From Dromiciops gliroides (Eukaryota > Chordata > Mammalia > Microbiotheria > Microbiotheriidae), in contig NC_057862.1 of assembly GCF_019393635.1 (NCBI RefSeq), positions 412,776,169 to 412,840,168 of the forward strand: DNA of 64,000 nucleotides. The letters are read 5' to 3'. A program made the position numbers and the translations under genes. Below, piece after piece: positions 33,953 to 44,109 of this stretch. Below the pieces are notes generated by a model. It saw only the letters and a program-made list of their open reading frames with translations. It was not told the DNA's origin and made no database searches. Position 1 is the first letter of the stretch, and every line of letters starts with the position of its first letter.

Positions 33953-35080
33953 ACACCACTCACCAAGATAAAGTCAAAATGGATACATGACCTGGATATG
34001 AAGGGAGATATTACAAGAAAATTGGAAGAACATGGAACATATTACCTATCAGACTTATGGACCTGAGAAGAATTTATGAACAAATAAGAGATAGAAAGTA
34101 TTATGAGATATAAAATGGATAATTTTGATTACATTAAATTAAAAAGGTTTTGTACAAATAAAACAAATGTAGCCAAGATCAAAAAGAAAGCAGAAAACTG
34201 GAAAAAATGTAAACAGTTCCTCAAATAAAAGTCTCATATCTCAAATATATAAAGAGCTATGTCAAATCTATAAGAATGGGAGTCATTCCCCAATTGATAA
34301 GTGGTCAAAGAATATGAACAGGTAGTTTAACAACAAAGAAATCAAAACAATTTATAGCCATATTTTAAAAAGTTCTAAATCATTACTGATTAGAGAAATG
34401 CAAATTAAAACAACCTTGAGATATCATTTTACACCTATTAGATTAGCTAAAATGATAGAAGGGGGAAGTGACAAATGTTCATGTGGAAAAACTGGGACCT
34501 TAATTCATTGTTGGTGGATCTGTGAGTGGATCCAACCATTTTGGAGAGAGCTATGGAATTATGTCCAAAGAGTTTTTCAAATGCCTATACCCTTTGACCC
34601 AGCAATATCACTCTTAGGATTGTTTCCCAAGATGATTAGAGAAAAAGTAAAAGAACCTACATGTTCTAAAATATTTTTAGCCACTCTCTTTGCAATGGCA
34701 ATGACCTAGAGATCACGGGGATGCCCATTAACTGGGGTTCTTATATATATATACATACATACATATATATATATATAAACATACATATATATAGATGTGT
34801 ATATACACACATATGTATATATATGTATGTGTCGGTTCATATATATGTGTGTATGTATACACATACAGATTGATGTCTAATGGTAGTCATCTTGAAGTTT
34901 GGGGGGAAAAAAGAAAGTTGCATAACTGGGTAGTATATTTGCAACGAATAGCAAGTTGTGTGTAGTGAATTGGCAATCTCAGGGCAATACTCTGTTTTTC
35001 TATCCCACTTTGTTATGGAAATTATAGTTTTATTTCTTAAGTTCAGAATAAAATAAATTTATTAAAGAAACAATCAAATG
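33953..35080 (+). mobile_element. 5-prime-truncated LINE-1 inserted in L2, with 9-bp duplication
   Basis: The plus strand carries the C-terminal L1 ORF2 region: a frame at 34,398-34,709 reads RYHFTPIRLAKMI, then GTLIHCWW, then FDPAISLLGLFPK and KIFLATLFAMA, in family order, then breaks. A broken TA/CATA simple repeat (34,741-34,868) lies between ORF2 and a 3-prime end with AATAAAATAAATTTATTAAA. TCATGGAGG is present at both ends (33,944-33,952 and 35,081-35,089), and the L2 continues across the insertion. Confidence 0.85.
34741..34868 (+). repeat. TA/CATA simple repeat
   Basis: Alternating purine-pyrimidine steps (TATATACATACATACATATA and similar) inside the LINE-1 3-prime part. Confidence 0.9.
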
Positions 35081-35304
35081 TCATGGAGGTAGAAACAGCA
35101 AGACTTGCCAACTTACTAGCTACATGGGGTGAGGGAGAATATGGAATTGAAGATCATTTTGAAGTTGCAACACTGGAAAATTGGAAAAATTTCAGTGTTT
35201 TTGCCAGAAACAGGGAAGTCTCAAAGAGGAAAGAAATATTTTTTTGAGGAAAGATAATGTGTTCTGTTTTGGACATGTTGAGTTTGAGTTGTCTCTAAGA
35301 TATC

Positions 35305-35900
35305 CAGTATGAACACAACATTACCCCTCTCTTTTTCTCTACTCACAGGGCTACCAAACTGGTATCCCTTCACCATCTTTTACCTGGACTATTGTGATGG
35401 CCTTCTTCCTACCTCAAATCTCTGTTTTCTTCATTCTATTATTTTCCTCACAGCTGACAAAGTGATTTTCCTGAAGTGCATGTCTAACCATAACATCTCT
35501 GTCACTCCACTACCTATTAAAGTCCCATGGCTTCCTGTTGCCTTTAAGATAAAATATGAACTCCTCAGTTTAGCTTTTAAAGTCCTCGGGCCTGTTCCCA
35601 ACCTATTTTTCCAGTCTCACCATACATTATCCCTCATTCCATACTCTATCATCAAGCCAAGCTTTGTTTTTCATATATAGTATTCCTTCCTCTTTCTCTC
35701 TGCCTTCGCCCTGGCTGTCTCCCATACCCAGATTATATTCTCTCCTTACTTCTGCCTCAGAGAATGTCTCTTCCTTCAAGATGCAGCATAAGCACCACCT
35801 TCTACATAATACTCTTCTGATCCTTCCAGCAACTGATGGTTTTCTTAGCTACTCTGTATTTAACTACCTTGTATTCACTTATATTTATTCTCATTATGTT

Positions 35901-35968
<68 letters not shown>

Positions 35969-36020
35969 TTACTTGCTTTTTGCTCTCCTCCCCTCCAGTT
36001 GGGTATGCACCTTGAAAGTA
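35305..36020 (+). mobile_element. L2-type LINE ORF2 C-terminus and 3-prime end, sense
   Basis: The translated plus strand near 35,380 gives TIFYLDYCDGLLP, comparable to the L2/CR1 ORF2 motif LDYCNSLL. It is followed by the wording CCTGTTCCCAACC and TTCCTTCAAGATGCAGC usual in L2 3-prime ends. A (TA)n run lies at 35,906-35,968. Decayed. Confidence 0.7.
35906..35968 (+). repeat. (TA)n microsatellite
   Basis: About 30 uninterrupted AT steps inside the L2. Confidence 0.95.
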
Positions 36021-36027
36021 GGAATTG

Positions 36028-36970
36028 TTTTGTGTTAGTCAGTCAGTAAACATTTATTAAGTACCTACTATATGCTAGACCCTGTGCTGAGCACTGGGGA
36101 TTTGAAAAAGACAGTCTCTACTCTCAAGGAACTTGTAGTCTAATGGGGGAGACCACATGCAGATAACTATGTACAAACAAACAGGATAAAAGGGAGGTAA
36201 TTTCAGAGAGAGAGGCACTACACTTAAGAAGGATTAGGAAAGGTGTCTCATAGAAGGTAGGGTTTTAGCAGGGACTTTTCTGAAAGAGTCTAGGGAAGCC
36301 AGGGTATGAAGATGAGGAAGGAGAGCATTTTAAATATGGGGGACAGCTAGAGAAAATGCTGGGAGTCCAGAGATGAAAGTGTCTTGTTCAATTTATAACA
36401 AGGAGGTCACTGTGACCAGATCAAAAAGAAGACTCAAGAGTGAGGGGAAAGGAGAGAAGCTATGAAGGACTTTGCATGCCAAAAAGAGGCATCCTGAAGG
36501 GAGTCACTGGAGTTTAATGGAGTAGAGCTATGTAGTATGTTCAGAACGATGCTTTAGGAAGATCACTTTGGCAGAGGTTGGACTGCAGCAGGGAGAGACT
36601 TAAAACAGGCACACAGACCAACCAACAGTCTAGTTAATGAGGGCCTTCAACAGGGTGTGGTAGTGTCAGAGAAGAGAAGGGGCATATGCAAAGGATGATG
36701 GGAATAAGGAATAGGGAAGTTAGAAAGACAGAAGGGTTTAGGAAGGAAAGATAATGGGTACTTTTTATTTGTATCTCTAGCACCTACCACAGGGTTGGGC
36801 ACATAGTAGGCACTTAATAAATACTTATTGATTGGTCTATCAATTAAATTGTAAGTAGAATTAACAAGATTTGGCAAATTATTAGATATGTGGAGTAAGA
36901 GTGAGAAGTCAAGCATAATACCAGATGTGGTATCCTTTACAGCACAGGGAAGTTCAGAAGAGGAATAGAT
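36028..36970 (-). mobile_element. L2-type LINE 3-prime region, antisense
   Basis: CATTTATTAAGTACCTACTA, CTGTGCTGAGCACTGGGGAT, CTCAAGGAACTTGTAGTCTA, AGACCACATGCAGATAACTA, then GGAAGATCACTTTGGCAGAG, in the same antisense order as at 32.0 and 59.4 kb. A sense L2 tail is embedded at 36,765-36,840 (GCACATAGTAGGCACTTAAT). Confidence 0.85.
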
Positions 36971-36989
36971 TTTTTTTGGGGGAGGGCAG

Positions 36990-38290
36990 AGAATAATGAG
37001 TTTACCATCTTTATCTCCCATTTCCTTAATTTGCTCAACTCCCATGACCTACTCCATTTTATCTCAGTTACACACAAGAATGGACATATCCTTGGCACTG
37101 AAACCACCCCCAAGTTTTCTACTATGCCGATCAAGAACTCTAAAATTCCTTTATCCAATCATAACATCCAGTCATTCCATCTCTCCCTATGCCTTTCTCC
37201 TGCTAACCCTACTCTTCATCCACACTTTGACCTCCAACCCCTATACCCCTCAGACAGTCCCCTAGCGATGGCTTAACTTTGCTTTTTACCAAATCTCAAC
37301 CCTTCAACCAATTAACCTCTACACTATCCTATTTTCAAATCTCTTGCTTATTCCCTTTTGTTATCAGTTTCCACCTTGTCAAACCCCAATCTTTGATTCC
37401 TCTGATTACTGACTATCCAGTAAAAGAACTATGTTGATTAGATCCATTACAAATTTAATATCATACACTCTCAGCTGGGTCTTCATTGCAGCAAGGAAAT
37501 CCTTCTATTTTTCTCCATTTGAGTCTCAATTCTACTCCCCATACCGACTGTTTTCAAACCTCCTTTCTCAGCAAACCTCTATACTGTTCACCAAACCCCA
37601 GCCTTAGAGTGGAGGATCTTGTCTCATATTTTATTAAAAAAATAGAAGTTTTCTCTCCTTACTTGTGTTATCTCCCCCAATTAGAATGTGAGTTCCTTGA
37701 GAGCAGGGTAGTCTTGCTTTTCCATTTGTATTTCTAGTGCTTAGCACCTAGTAAATACTTAATAAATGCCTTTTGATTTATCGATGGAATCGCCCCTTGA
37801 CTACTCAATCTTTTGTCATCTCTCATTCTCTCCTTTTTAACTCCAGTCTGACAGAGAGGTGGCCCTTTTCCTCTCTAAGGCCAACCCCTCTCTATCTTCC
37901 ACTGCTTCTATTCTTTTCCATCATCTCTAGTAGATTGCTTCCACAATCCTTCCTCTCCCTATTCTCCAATCCCTCCCTAGGTATTGGCCCCTTTCCTACT
38001 TCCTACAAATATACCCAAGTTTTCCCCTTCTTAAAAAAATCCTCACTAGACCCTGTGATCCCACAAGATATTTTTTTTTATCTTTCTCTCACAGCCAAAT
38101 TCCAAGAAAGAGCTGTCCATAATTATTGCTTCTACTTTCTTTTGTCTTACAGGCTTCTCATAACCCTCTGTTATCTGGCTAACCTCATTATTCCAGTGAA
38201 TCTGACTTTACCAAAGGAGTGTTATGGAAGATTTCTGAGAGGAAGGAATGATTTGAAGAGTTGGAGAATTTATGAGTTGATTTACCATTT
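36990..38290 (+). mobile_element. L2-type LINE ORF2 (endonuclease to reverse transcriptase), sense, decayed
   Basis: Pyrimidine-rich sense sequence. The frame at 37,773-38,297 reads SLTAKFQERAVHNYCFYFLL, then NLIIPVNLTL, comparable to the L2/CR1 RT region around LLEKAVYNRLLHFL. The part at 37,020-37,450 resembles the endonuclease-side wording. A separate sense L2 tail sits at 37,675-37,780. Frames are broken. Confidence 0.6.
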
Positions 38291-38344
38291 TGCATAGAGT
38301 AAGCACTTAAATATTTTTTCTATTGTCTCTAGGAACAAATATAA

Positions 38345-38560
38345 ATTGGACCATGTTGCAAACTACATTATCTTGCTCTCCTCAAAACTTCCCATTTCTG
38401 TCTAGGGCTCAGTGCTCCTGGTCACCTAAATCCACAACTTCAGTGTCATCTTCTGACTCCTCACTCTCATTCCACATCATATGTCCAATCCACAACACAT
38501 CTTGGGGGAGTTATGGTCCCTCTCTGGGTCTCAGTTTCCCCAGCTGTAAAACGTGTTTGT
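38345..38560 (+). mobile_element. L2 fragment followed by a MIR fragment
   Basis: CACAACTTCAGTGTCATCTT and TCTGACTCCTCACTCTCATT resemble the L2 ORF2 region (about 38,400-38,500). CTGGGTCTCAGTTTCCCCAG, then CTGTAAAACG, is a MIR core (38,523-38,555). Confidence 0.6.
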
Positions 38561-38817
38561 TGGGAAAGGAGGGTGTTATAGCAGAAGGTTCCTCCTTAGC
38601 TCTGAAAACCTTTTTGTCCTGGCCCACTTTGGGAGTCTGGTGAAGCCAAGTTATGAACCTTTGATCTAAAGTCTGTTTTCCCACCTCTACCTCTAACATA
38701 AAACAGAGGTATTAATTAGCTAACGTTGCTCCACTCCAGGACAGCCCAAGAGAGGCCCTCCTCCCAGCCATCTGACAAACACTTGGAGAGGAAAGCAGGA
38801 CCGAAAAAAAGCATGTC

Positions 38818-38822
38818 ATTGG
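38818..38822 (-). promoter_or_regulatory. Inverted CCAAT box
   Basis: ATTGG directly followed by TGACGCC, a CRE-like half-site. The pairing of an NF-Y site with nearby TGACG is common in CpG-island promoters; use here is inference. Confidence 0.45.
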
Positions 38823-38846
38823 TGACGCCTGCGCGAGCAAAGCTAA

Positions 38847-38858
38847 TGCGCAGGCGCA
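38847..38858. promoter_or_regulatory. NRF1-type site
   Basis: TGCGCAGGCGCA matches the palindromic NRF1 consensus (YGCGCANGCGCR). A second, weaker CCTGCGCGAG lies at 38,828-38,837. NRF1 targets are mostly housekeeping and mitochondrial-function genes, so broad expression would be expected. Confidence 0.65.
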
Positions 38859-38943
38859 GTGGGAAGCCCAGGCGGCGAGTCGGGCTCCAGACCTACAGAG
38901 GCAGGCCCTCGCAGCCGCTACCCAGCCTGCAGCGCGGGTGCTT

Positions 38944-38971
38944 GGGCGGGGCCTTGGGGCGGGGCGGGGCT
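38944..38971. promoter_or_regulatory. Cluster of GC boxes (SP1/KLF type)
   Basis: GGGCGGGG at 38,944, then GGGGCGGGGCGGGGC at about 38,957-38,971: three GGGCGG cores within 28 bp, about 470 bp upstream of the start codon. Confidence 0.65.
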
Positions 38972-39435
38972 AGGAGGGAGGGGCCTGGGTCTAGGAGCTG
39001 TGGACGCCGCTGTGGCTGCTGCCCGCCTCCGCGACTCCTGCCCTCGGGCCTGTCCCACTCCACGCCTCCTGCTCGACTTCCCCGAGCTGGTGGCGACGCG
39101 GCCGATAATGAGAGTGTGAAATGCGGGCCTGGGCACCTCGGACAGGAGCAGCGGTCGCCGCAGCCCTAAACCCGTCCCAAGCGCTCTCTCCCTCAGACTC
39201 GGCCTCTGCTTCCGCCTCAGCCCCGGCCTCGGCGGCGGGCGCAGCGTGGGGGCCCGTGCGGGGCTGCAGGTGGAGAAGCGGCAGAGGCCGGGGCAGGACG
39301 CGCGCCCCGAGGAGCAGCCGCCGCCTCCATAAACACTGCTTTAGGACTCAGTAGCCTCTTGGAGACCCTCGGTGGCCTTCCCCCACTCCACTCCTAACGC
39401 GTCCTCCCCGAGCCCCAGCCGCCCCCTGCACGGCC

Positions 39436-39534
39436 ATGGAGGCCCAGCCTCGGCCCAGCCTCACCGCCGCCGCCTCCTCCACGCAGCCGCTCCGCTCGGA
39501 GCATGTGGCGAGGCTCCGTGAGGAGCAGGAAAAG
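39436..39534 (+). CDS. First coding exon of an unrecognised gene (33 codons)
   Basis: The ATG sits in a strong Kozak context (CGGCCATGG, G at -3 and +4) within the CpG island. The frame runs 33 codons to AAG at 39,534 and is followed at once by GTAAAA, a good splice donor, so the exon ends in phase 0. The peptide starts MEAQPRPSLTAAASSTQPL and ends SEHVARLREEQEK: a Pro/Ser/Ala-rich, probably disordered N-terminus, then a charged stretch that looks like the start of a helix or coiled coil. Reading on past the donor gives a low-complexity Pro-rich tail to 39,747, typical of intron read-through. No signal peptide or membrane segment is visible. I do not recognise the protein and give no symbol. 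The rest of the gene lies beyond the window unless a small exon was missed. Upstream ATGs at 39,121 and elsewhere in the island have poorer support as main starts. Confidence 0.7.
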
Positions 39535-39539
39535 GTAAA

Positions 39540-40690
39540 AAACCAAATGCCCTTTCTCCTTCCCCAGGCCTCTCCCTGCACCCCCCGTCACGCCCCTAGT
39601 CAGTCCCCCCCCCGCCGCACCCCCTTAGTCACTCCTCAGGTACCCCCTTGTCTATTTACCCATGACCCAGTGTGGCCCGTTTCCCTACTTCCGCCTTCCT
39701 CCCCTGCCCCTAGGGGAAGCTGGGGCAGCCCCGCCCCTTCCTTTTAACCCTAGAAATTGGAGGTCACGCCTGCACTCGATTACCCCTTTCTCCCCTCACA
39801 CCCAATTTTAACCTGGTGAAAAGAAGGTGGGAGTTGTAACCACCTGCTTTCTTTTGTCCGTGCCATTTTGCACGTGGTTAGGGAAATCTCGGGGCCGTGC
39901 TGCACCCCAGCCCCTGCCCTCCTCCCTTGTCTGATTCCTAGGCTTCCCTTGTTATTCTCTAGGTAGATTCTCTCTTTCCCCCAACACAGTTGATCCACTT
40001 CTGACTCCTTTTCGGGGGGTGGGGTGGGGTGGAGGTGTCAAAGAACTTTTTACTTGCTTCCTTGCCGCAGCTTCAAAGTTCCTCCTCCCCACCTCCCGGG
40101 CCTCTGTACTGCTGCGCTTAGTTTGGAAAGAGAAAGTGTGGGACTCACTTGTGTCACGTGCTTCTGTTTTCATCTCTTCAGAGTTTGGTGACCCTGGTGT
40201 GTGAAGGAAAGTACGAGGGGGCCGGGCTATAGCCTTAATCCTAATCCGATGAAAGGGTCAGGGAATAGTTAAAACATTTTATCACCTTGTAAAATTGTTT
40301 TGAATTTAAGGGAAAGGGCCCTTTTAAGCATTTTTTTGGTAGTTTGATGTAGCTTTAAAGTTTGACAATTGGTTAAGAAATTATAGCTTTTTTTCCTGTT
40401 ACTATGAAAATTCCTGTTGTAGTTTTTCTTAGTTTATGTAGTAATGTCATTGCTCAAATGTAGTTTTAAATGTTTTTAATTAAATATTTTAACATTAGTA
40501 TTTGAATAATTAAACATTTTAATAACTTTGTCAATTCTAAGGGATTAAACCGTTATTTTGTGCCATAATGCACATTCCTGTTAAATGTCTGTCGTTTTAT
40601 TACATCTTAATTTCAGCTGTTGTAGCTATTGGATAGAGGGGTAAGGAGGAGGCAGCTTGTTGTTTATAGAGATAAAACCTTGGAGTTTGG
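39540..40690 (+). other. Intron start, no repeat recognised
   Basis: The first 500 bp are still C-rich (CCCCCCCGCC near 39,607) and then become AT-rich. CpG falls off after about 39,600. Confidence 0.5.
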
Positions 40691-40925
40691 GATACTTGGG
40701 TTCTAGTCCTTTCTGATTTTTCTACCTCTGCGGATCTTGGGCTAGTCACTTAATGTTTCAGTTACCAAGACAATTCTCAAAGATTGTAATAGAAATGTTG
40801 TCTACCTACCTTGCTACCATTTATAGAGCACATGTGCTTTAGAGATAGGTGTTAGTTTCTCACTTTGCAGATGGGGAACCTGAGACTGAAGTTTTAAGTG
40901 ACTTGCCCACTTAGGTGGGAGAAAA
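40690..40925. mobile_element. Two MIR-type fragments in opposite orientation
   Basis: Sense MIR wording at about 40,695-40,790 (GGGTTCTAGTCC, then GGGCTAGTCACTTAATG). Antisense wording at about 40,820-40,925 (CACTTTGCAGATGGGGAACC, TTAAGTGACTTGCCCAC). Confidence 0.65.
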
Positions 40926-41494
40926 TTTCCACACCGGGAGTTCCTGCACTAAAGACATTTAAAGGTTCTGTGTCCCCTCTCTCCTCCCCTTTTGTATTTA
41001 TAATAACAAAGTTTTAGGTAGAAAATCAGTCATGAGAGGAAAGTCTGTTTTTTAAATTTTGGATTGTATTTGCCAAAGCTATATTTAATTTTAAAGTGAA
41101 TTTAATTTTTGTGTATAATTTCTAAACATGGTTCCAAAGCAGTATTTTTAAATTGTCTTTAGTTACCATTAAGTGTGAATATAAATTTCAAAACAAATTA
41201 ATTTAAATTAACTTTTAAAAATGCTTATTAAAACTTGGTTTGTGGGGGGAAATGTCATGAAATAAAACAAGGATAGTCTATTCCTTATTGAAGACATATA
41301 AAATAAGGGGCTTCTTCAACTTCTATTTCATGACTAATCTGGATTGAAGTGCATTTTTTTCCTTTATAAATTACCAGGGGATTATATTTAAACATGGTGG
41401 TTCTTTTAGAAAGTTTTCAGGAAGTTTTTGAAGCATTTTTACAGTGTAAAGCCAAATAGTTATTTTTTGTTTTTGTTTTTTAATTCATGATCAC
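40926..41494. other. AT-rich intronic DNA, nothing recognised
   Basis: No gene or repeat family seen. Confidence 0.5.
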
Positions 41495-41815
41495 AAGAGT
41501 TAGCATGGTGTAGTGGATGGAGAGCTGGTCTTTTTGGAGTCAGGGGTACCTGGGTCCAGGTCTTTGGGTAACGTTTCAATGCTCTGGGCAACTCAATACA
41601 TTGTTGAGAAGGTGTCCACCTACATTAGTAGAAGGGGTTTGCTCACTCAGGACTTCCCCTATATCATATCAAATCAAATAGCCATCCTCTGGGCAGGGCC
41701 ATCTTTAAGCAAGGAAACTTTGTAACTAATTTTGTGGGTTCTTTGCAAAAAGAGTGGGTTGAACTAGATATATGACCTCTTAAGTCCTCCTCCTAACTCT
41801 ATATTTGTGATCCTT
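41495..41815 (+). mobile_element. MIR/THER-type SINE with diverged body
   Basis: Starts with the tRNA-like AGCATGGTGTAGTGGATGGA and GGAGTCAGGGGTACCTGGGT. The end resembles the GACCTCTTAAGTCCTCCTCC-type segment before the element end. The middle (41,560-41,720) does not match and may be an insertion. Confidence 0.6.
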
Positions 41816-41924
41816 AGAAAGAAACTAGTTTTGTTTCTTGTTGGTAAACTTTTATAATTATTACTGTCTGAACCGGTGAAAACAGGAGCTTTAGAGATCT
41901 CTCATGTTCTCAGTGTTCCCATTT

Positions 41925-42140
41925 GGGGAAGTGCTGGATCTGGAAACAGGAAGATATCTTGAGTTCAACTGTACACTTAGACACTAGCTAGTTGTATGAT
42001 CCTGGGCAAGTCACTTAAACCCCTATTTGCCTCAGTTTCCTGATGAGCTGGAGAAGGAAATGGCAAATCATTTTTGACAAGAAAACTGCAAAAATGGTTC
42101 ATGAAGAGTTGGACAGTACTGAAAAACAGCCAAACAATAA
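41925..42140 (+). mobile_element. Marsupial SINE, long-bodied type
   Basis: GATCCTGGGCAAGTCACTTA, then TGAGCTGGAGAAGGAAATGG, then GACAAGAAAACTGC, then GACAGTACTGAAAAACAGCC. The head is decayed. Confidence 0.85.
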
Positions 42141-44109
42141 CATTGCGAACCAAGTTTATTCCTTTACCCTATTTTGTAGTAAAATAATTTGCATGTGATA
42201 TTGATTTATGACCTCAAAAGGGATACAGGAAAGATGGTAATGTCTCCTGAGAATAATAGTTTGTTTTATTTTAATATTAGGGTACCTAAAAACCAAAGGT
42301 ACATTTATTTGAGATACTATGAACAGCTTTCCACCCTGTTTTCTTTATTGCCTTTAGTGAAAATATAAGCAAAACTGCCTCATATTCCAAGAGCAATCTC
42401 CCCCATTCACCCCCCCCCCCATAACTGTTCTCTGAAAGCATCAAATATGGTGCAAAATTTCTATTTTGTGGTCTGTTACTTTTTGTTAGTTATTCATTTG
42501 GCACACACGGTTAGCAAGTCTAGAACTGTCATGGATATGTAAAATGACTACCAGTTCCAGGTAAAAATCTCAGTAAGTGGATTAGAAAGGATTGTTCTTA
42601 AATGGATTTTCTACAGTGGAAAAGGCAGACCAGGAGGCTATAAATTCATCTCTTTAGACTGTTGGACTTTAAAATAGACAATCTTACATAGTATATTTTT
42701 TAATTCATTTAAAATACTTTTGGGGAAAATTTTAGGATTTATTAACAAATCATTGTTAGCAGTCAAATGCTTATGGTACCAGTGGAATATAGATAAGTAA
42801 AAGATAATCATGGTATTTTTTTTGATGTATAAAAGGAAAACATCTTAGTACCTTTATACTAGTGGATTTTTAGCTTCTCATGGCTGTTCTAAGAGGAGAT
42901 GGATATAATGGATAAATTAAACATTATAATCTAATATTTTTGGCTTCGTTTTTTTAAAGTTTAAGCTACTAAAATAGAATTGTTTTAAGTTTCAACTTTC
43001 CTTGCTTATCCTCTGATGTAGATGCTAAGGAGCAATGAAATTATCTAAAATTTGGTAGCTTGAGAGAAAAGGAAGAAACAAATGGTATCATATAATCCAT
43101 AAACCGAATAAATGACCTACAGGCAATGGTGAAACCTTGTCTTTTATTGTTGAATTGCATTTAAACTCATATTAATCATAAAGACTATCTCTAGACATTT
43201 TCTTGAATTAGTTTCATATTTGTACCCTAAAAGTAAATGAAGAAAAATTAAGAATTCCAGATTTTCCTATGCTGTAGATCATAGTTATAGATCTAGGAGT
43301 GGAAGTGATCTAAGGTTACATTATTATAGTTGTTTTTAATAAATACAAGCACATTTTTACATAGTTACTAAATATGCCATAAGAATAGCTTTTTTGTATT
43401 TGAGAGAAATGCTGCTTGGTTAGGAAAGTTTTGAGACGGTTAGGTTTTGTTGCCTTTTTTTCCTCAACACAGTATTGTTTTTGGAATAACCATTCCTTCT
43501 TTTCTTCCTTGTTAAGATTTAACAGATATTTATTAGGTGCCTATTATGGAGGCTTTGATAATATATATGTTATAAAATTCAACATAAGGGAGGCTCATCT
43601 TGGCATTTTGTAAGAGTTTCATCTTGAATTCATTCTTTGCATGATGGTAGTGGGGTTGCTGTTTGCCTATTATATAAATATTTGTTTTGAAGATATCACT
43701 TAGAATGAGTCTTCAGACTTTGGAGATTCTTCTTCTTGAAAGGATTTTTTTCCAGATGTAAATTAAATGTAAAATTATATTTTTAAAAAATTGCTTATGC
43801 TTTTTGAAGTTGTGTTATTTTATATCAGAGATCATCACTTCTCTGTATGGAAAATCAAAGATATAGCCCTGAACCTAAGTTTTCCTTAATATTATTAATG
43901 CACCTGAATCTTGTTAAAGAATATTATAGTTCCTGAATGTTATTTGAATGAATATTTTATTTTCTGAACTATTAATGCACCTGTTATTGATCAAAGTATT
44001 TTTTGAAATTCTTCTTTTGAAATTGCCTTTACAACTAGTTTATCAGTCTAATTACTTTGTAGTGGTCACACTTTAAAAAACAAAACCCAAACTCAGATGG
44101 TATTCTCTT
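42141..44109. other. AT-rich intronic DNA, nothing recognised
   Basis: About 2 kb with a C run at 42,409-42,420 and no assignable element. The frame at 43,416-43,613 lacks any family resemblance. Confidence 0.45.

Larger units (their letters stand above)
33745..35300 (-). mobile_element. Second antisense L2 copy, split by a LINE-1
   Basis: TATAGTTTATTGGGTAGGGG, AATGACACGGTCAGATATGA and ATTATAATAGCCTAGGGACG repeat the antisense L2 wording of the previous copy. After the LINE-1 insertion it resumes at 35,081 with CATGGAGGTAGAAACAGCAA and ends near 35,300. Confidence 0.75.
38810..39540. promoter_or_regulatory. CpG island promoter
   Basis: The only dense CpG cluster in the window (for example CGCCTGCGCGAGC, GGCGGCGAGTCGGG, GACGCGGCCGATAA). 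It contains an inverted CCAAT box, an NRF1-type site and GC boxes and leads into a first coding exon. I see no TATA box, as usual for CpG-island promoters. Broad, dispersed transcription starts are likely but are inference; a divergent transcript to the left cannot be excluded. Confidence 0.88.

Noticed and set aside
38726..39169. 147-codon frame across the CpG island as a protein
   Set aside because: It is a GC-driven chance frame covering the promoter elements. Codon and residue content (Arg/Gly/Pro-rich) is as expected for CpG-island DNA without selection.
39535..39747. Extension of the first exon through to the stop at 39,747
   Set aside because: The sequence after codon 33 starts with a good donor (AAGGTAAAA) and the extension is low-complexity Pro/Ser. 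Splicing is far more likely.
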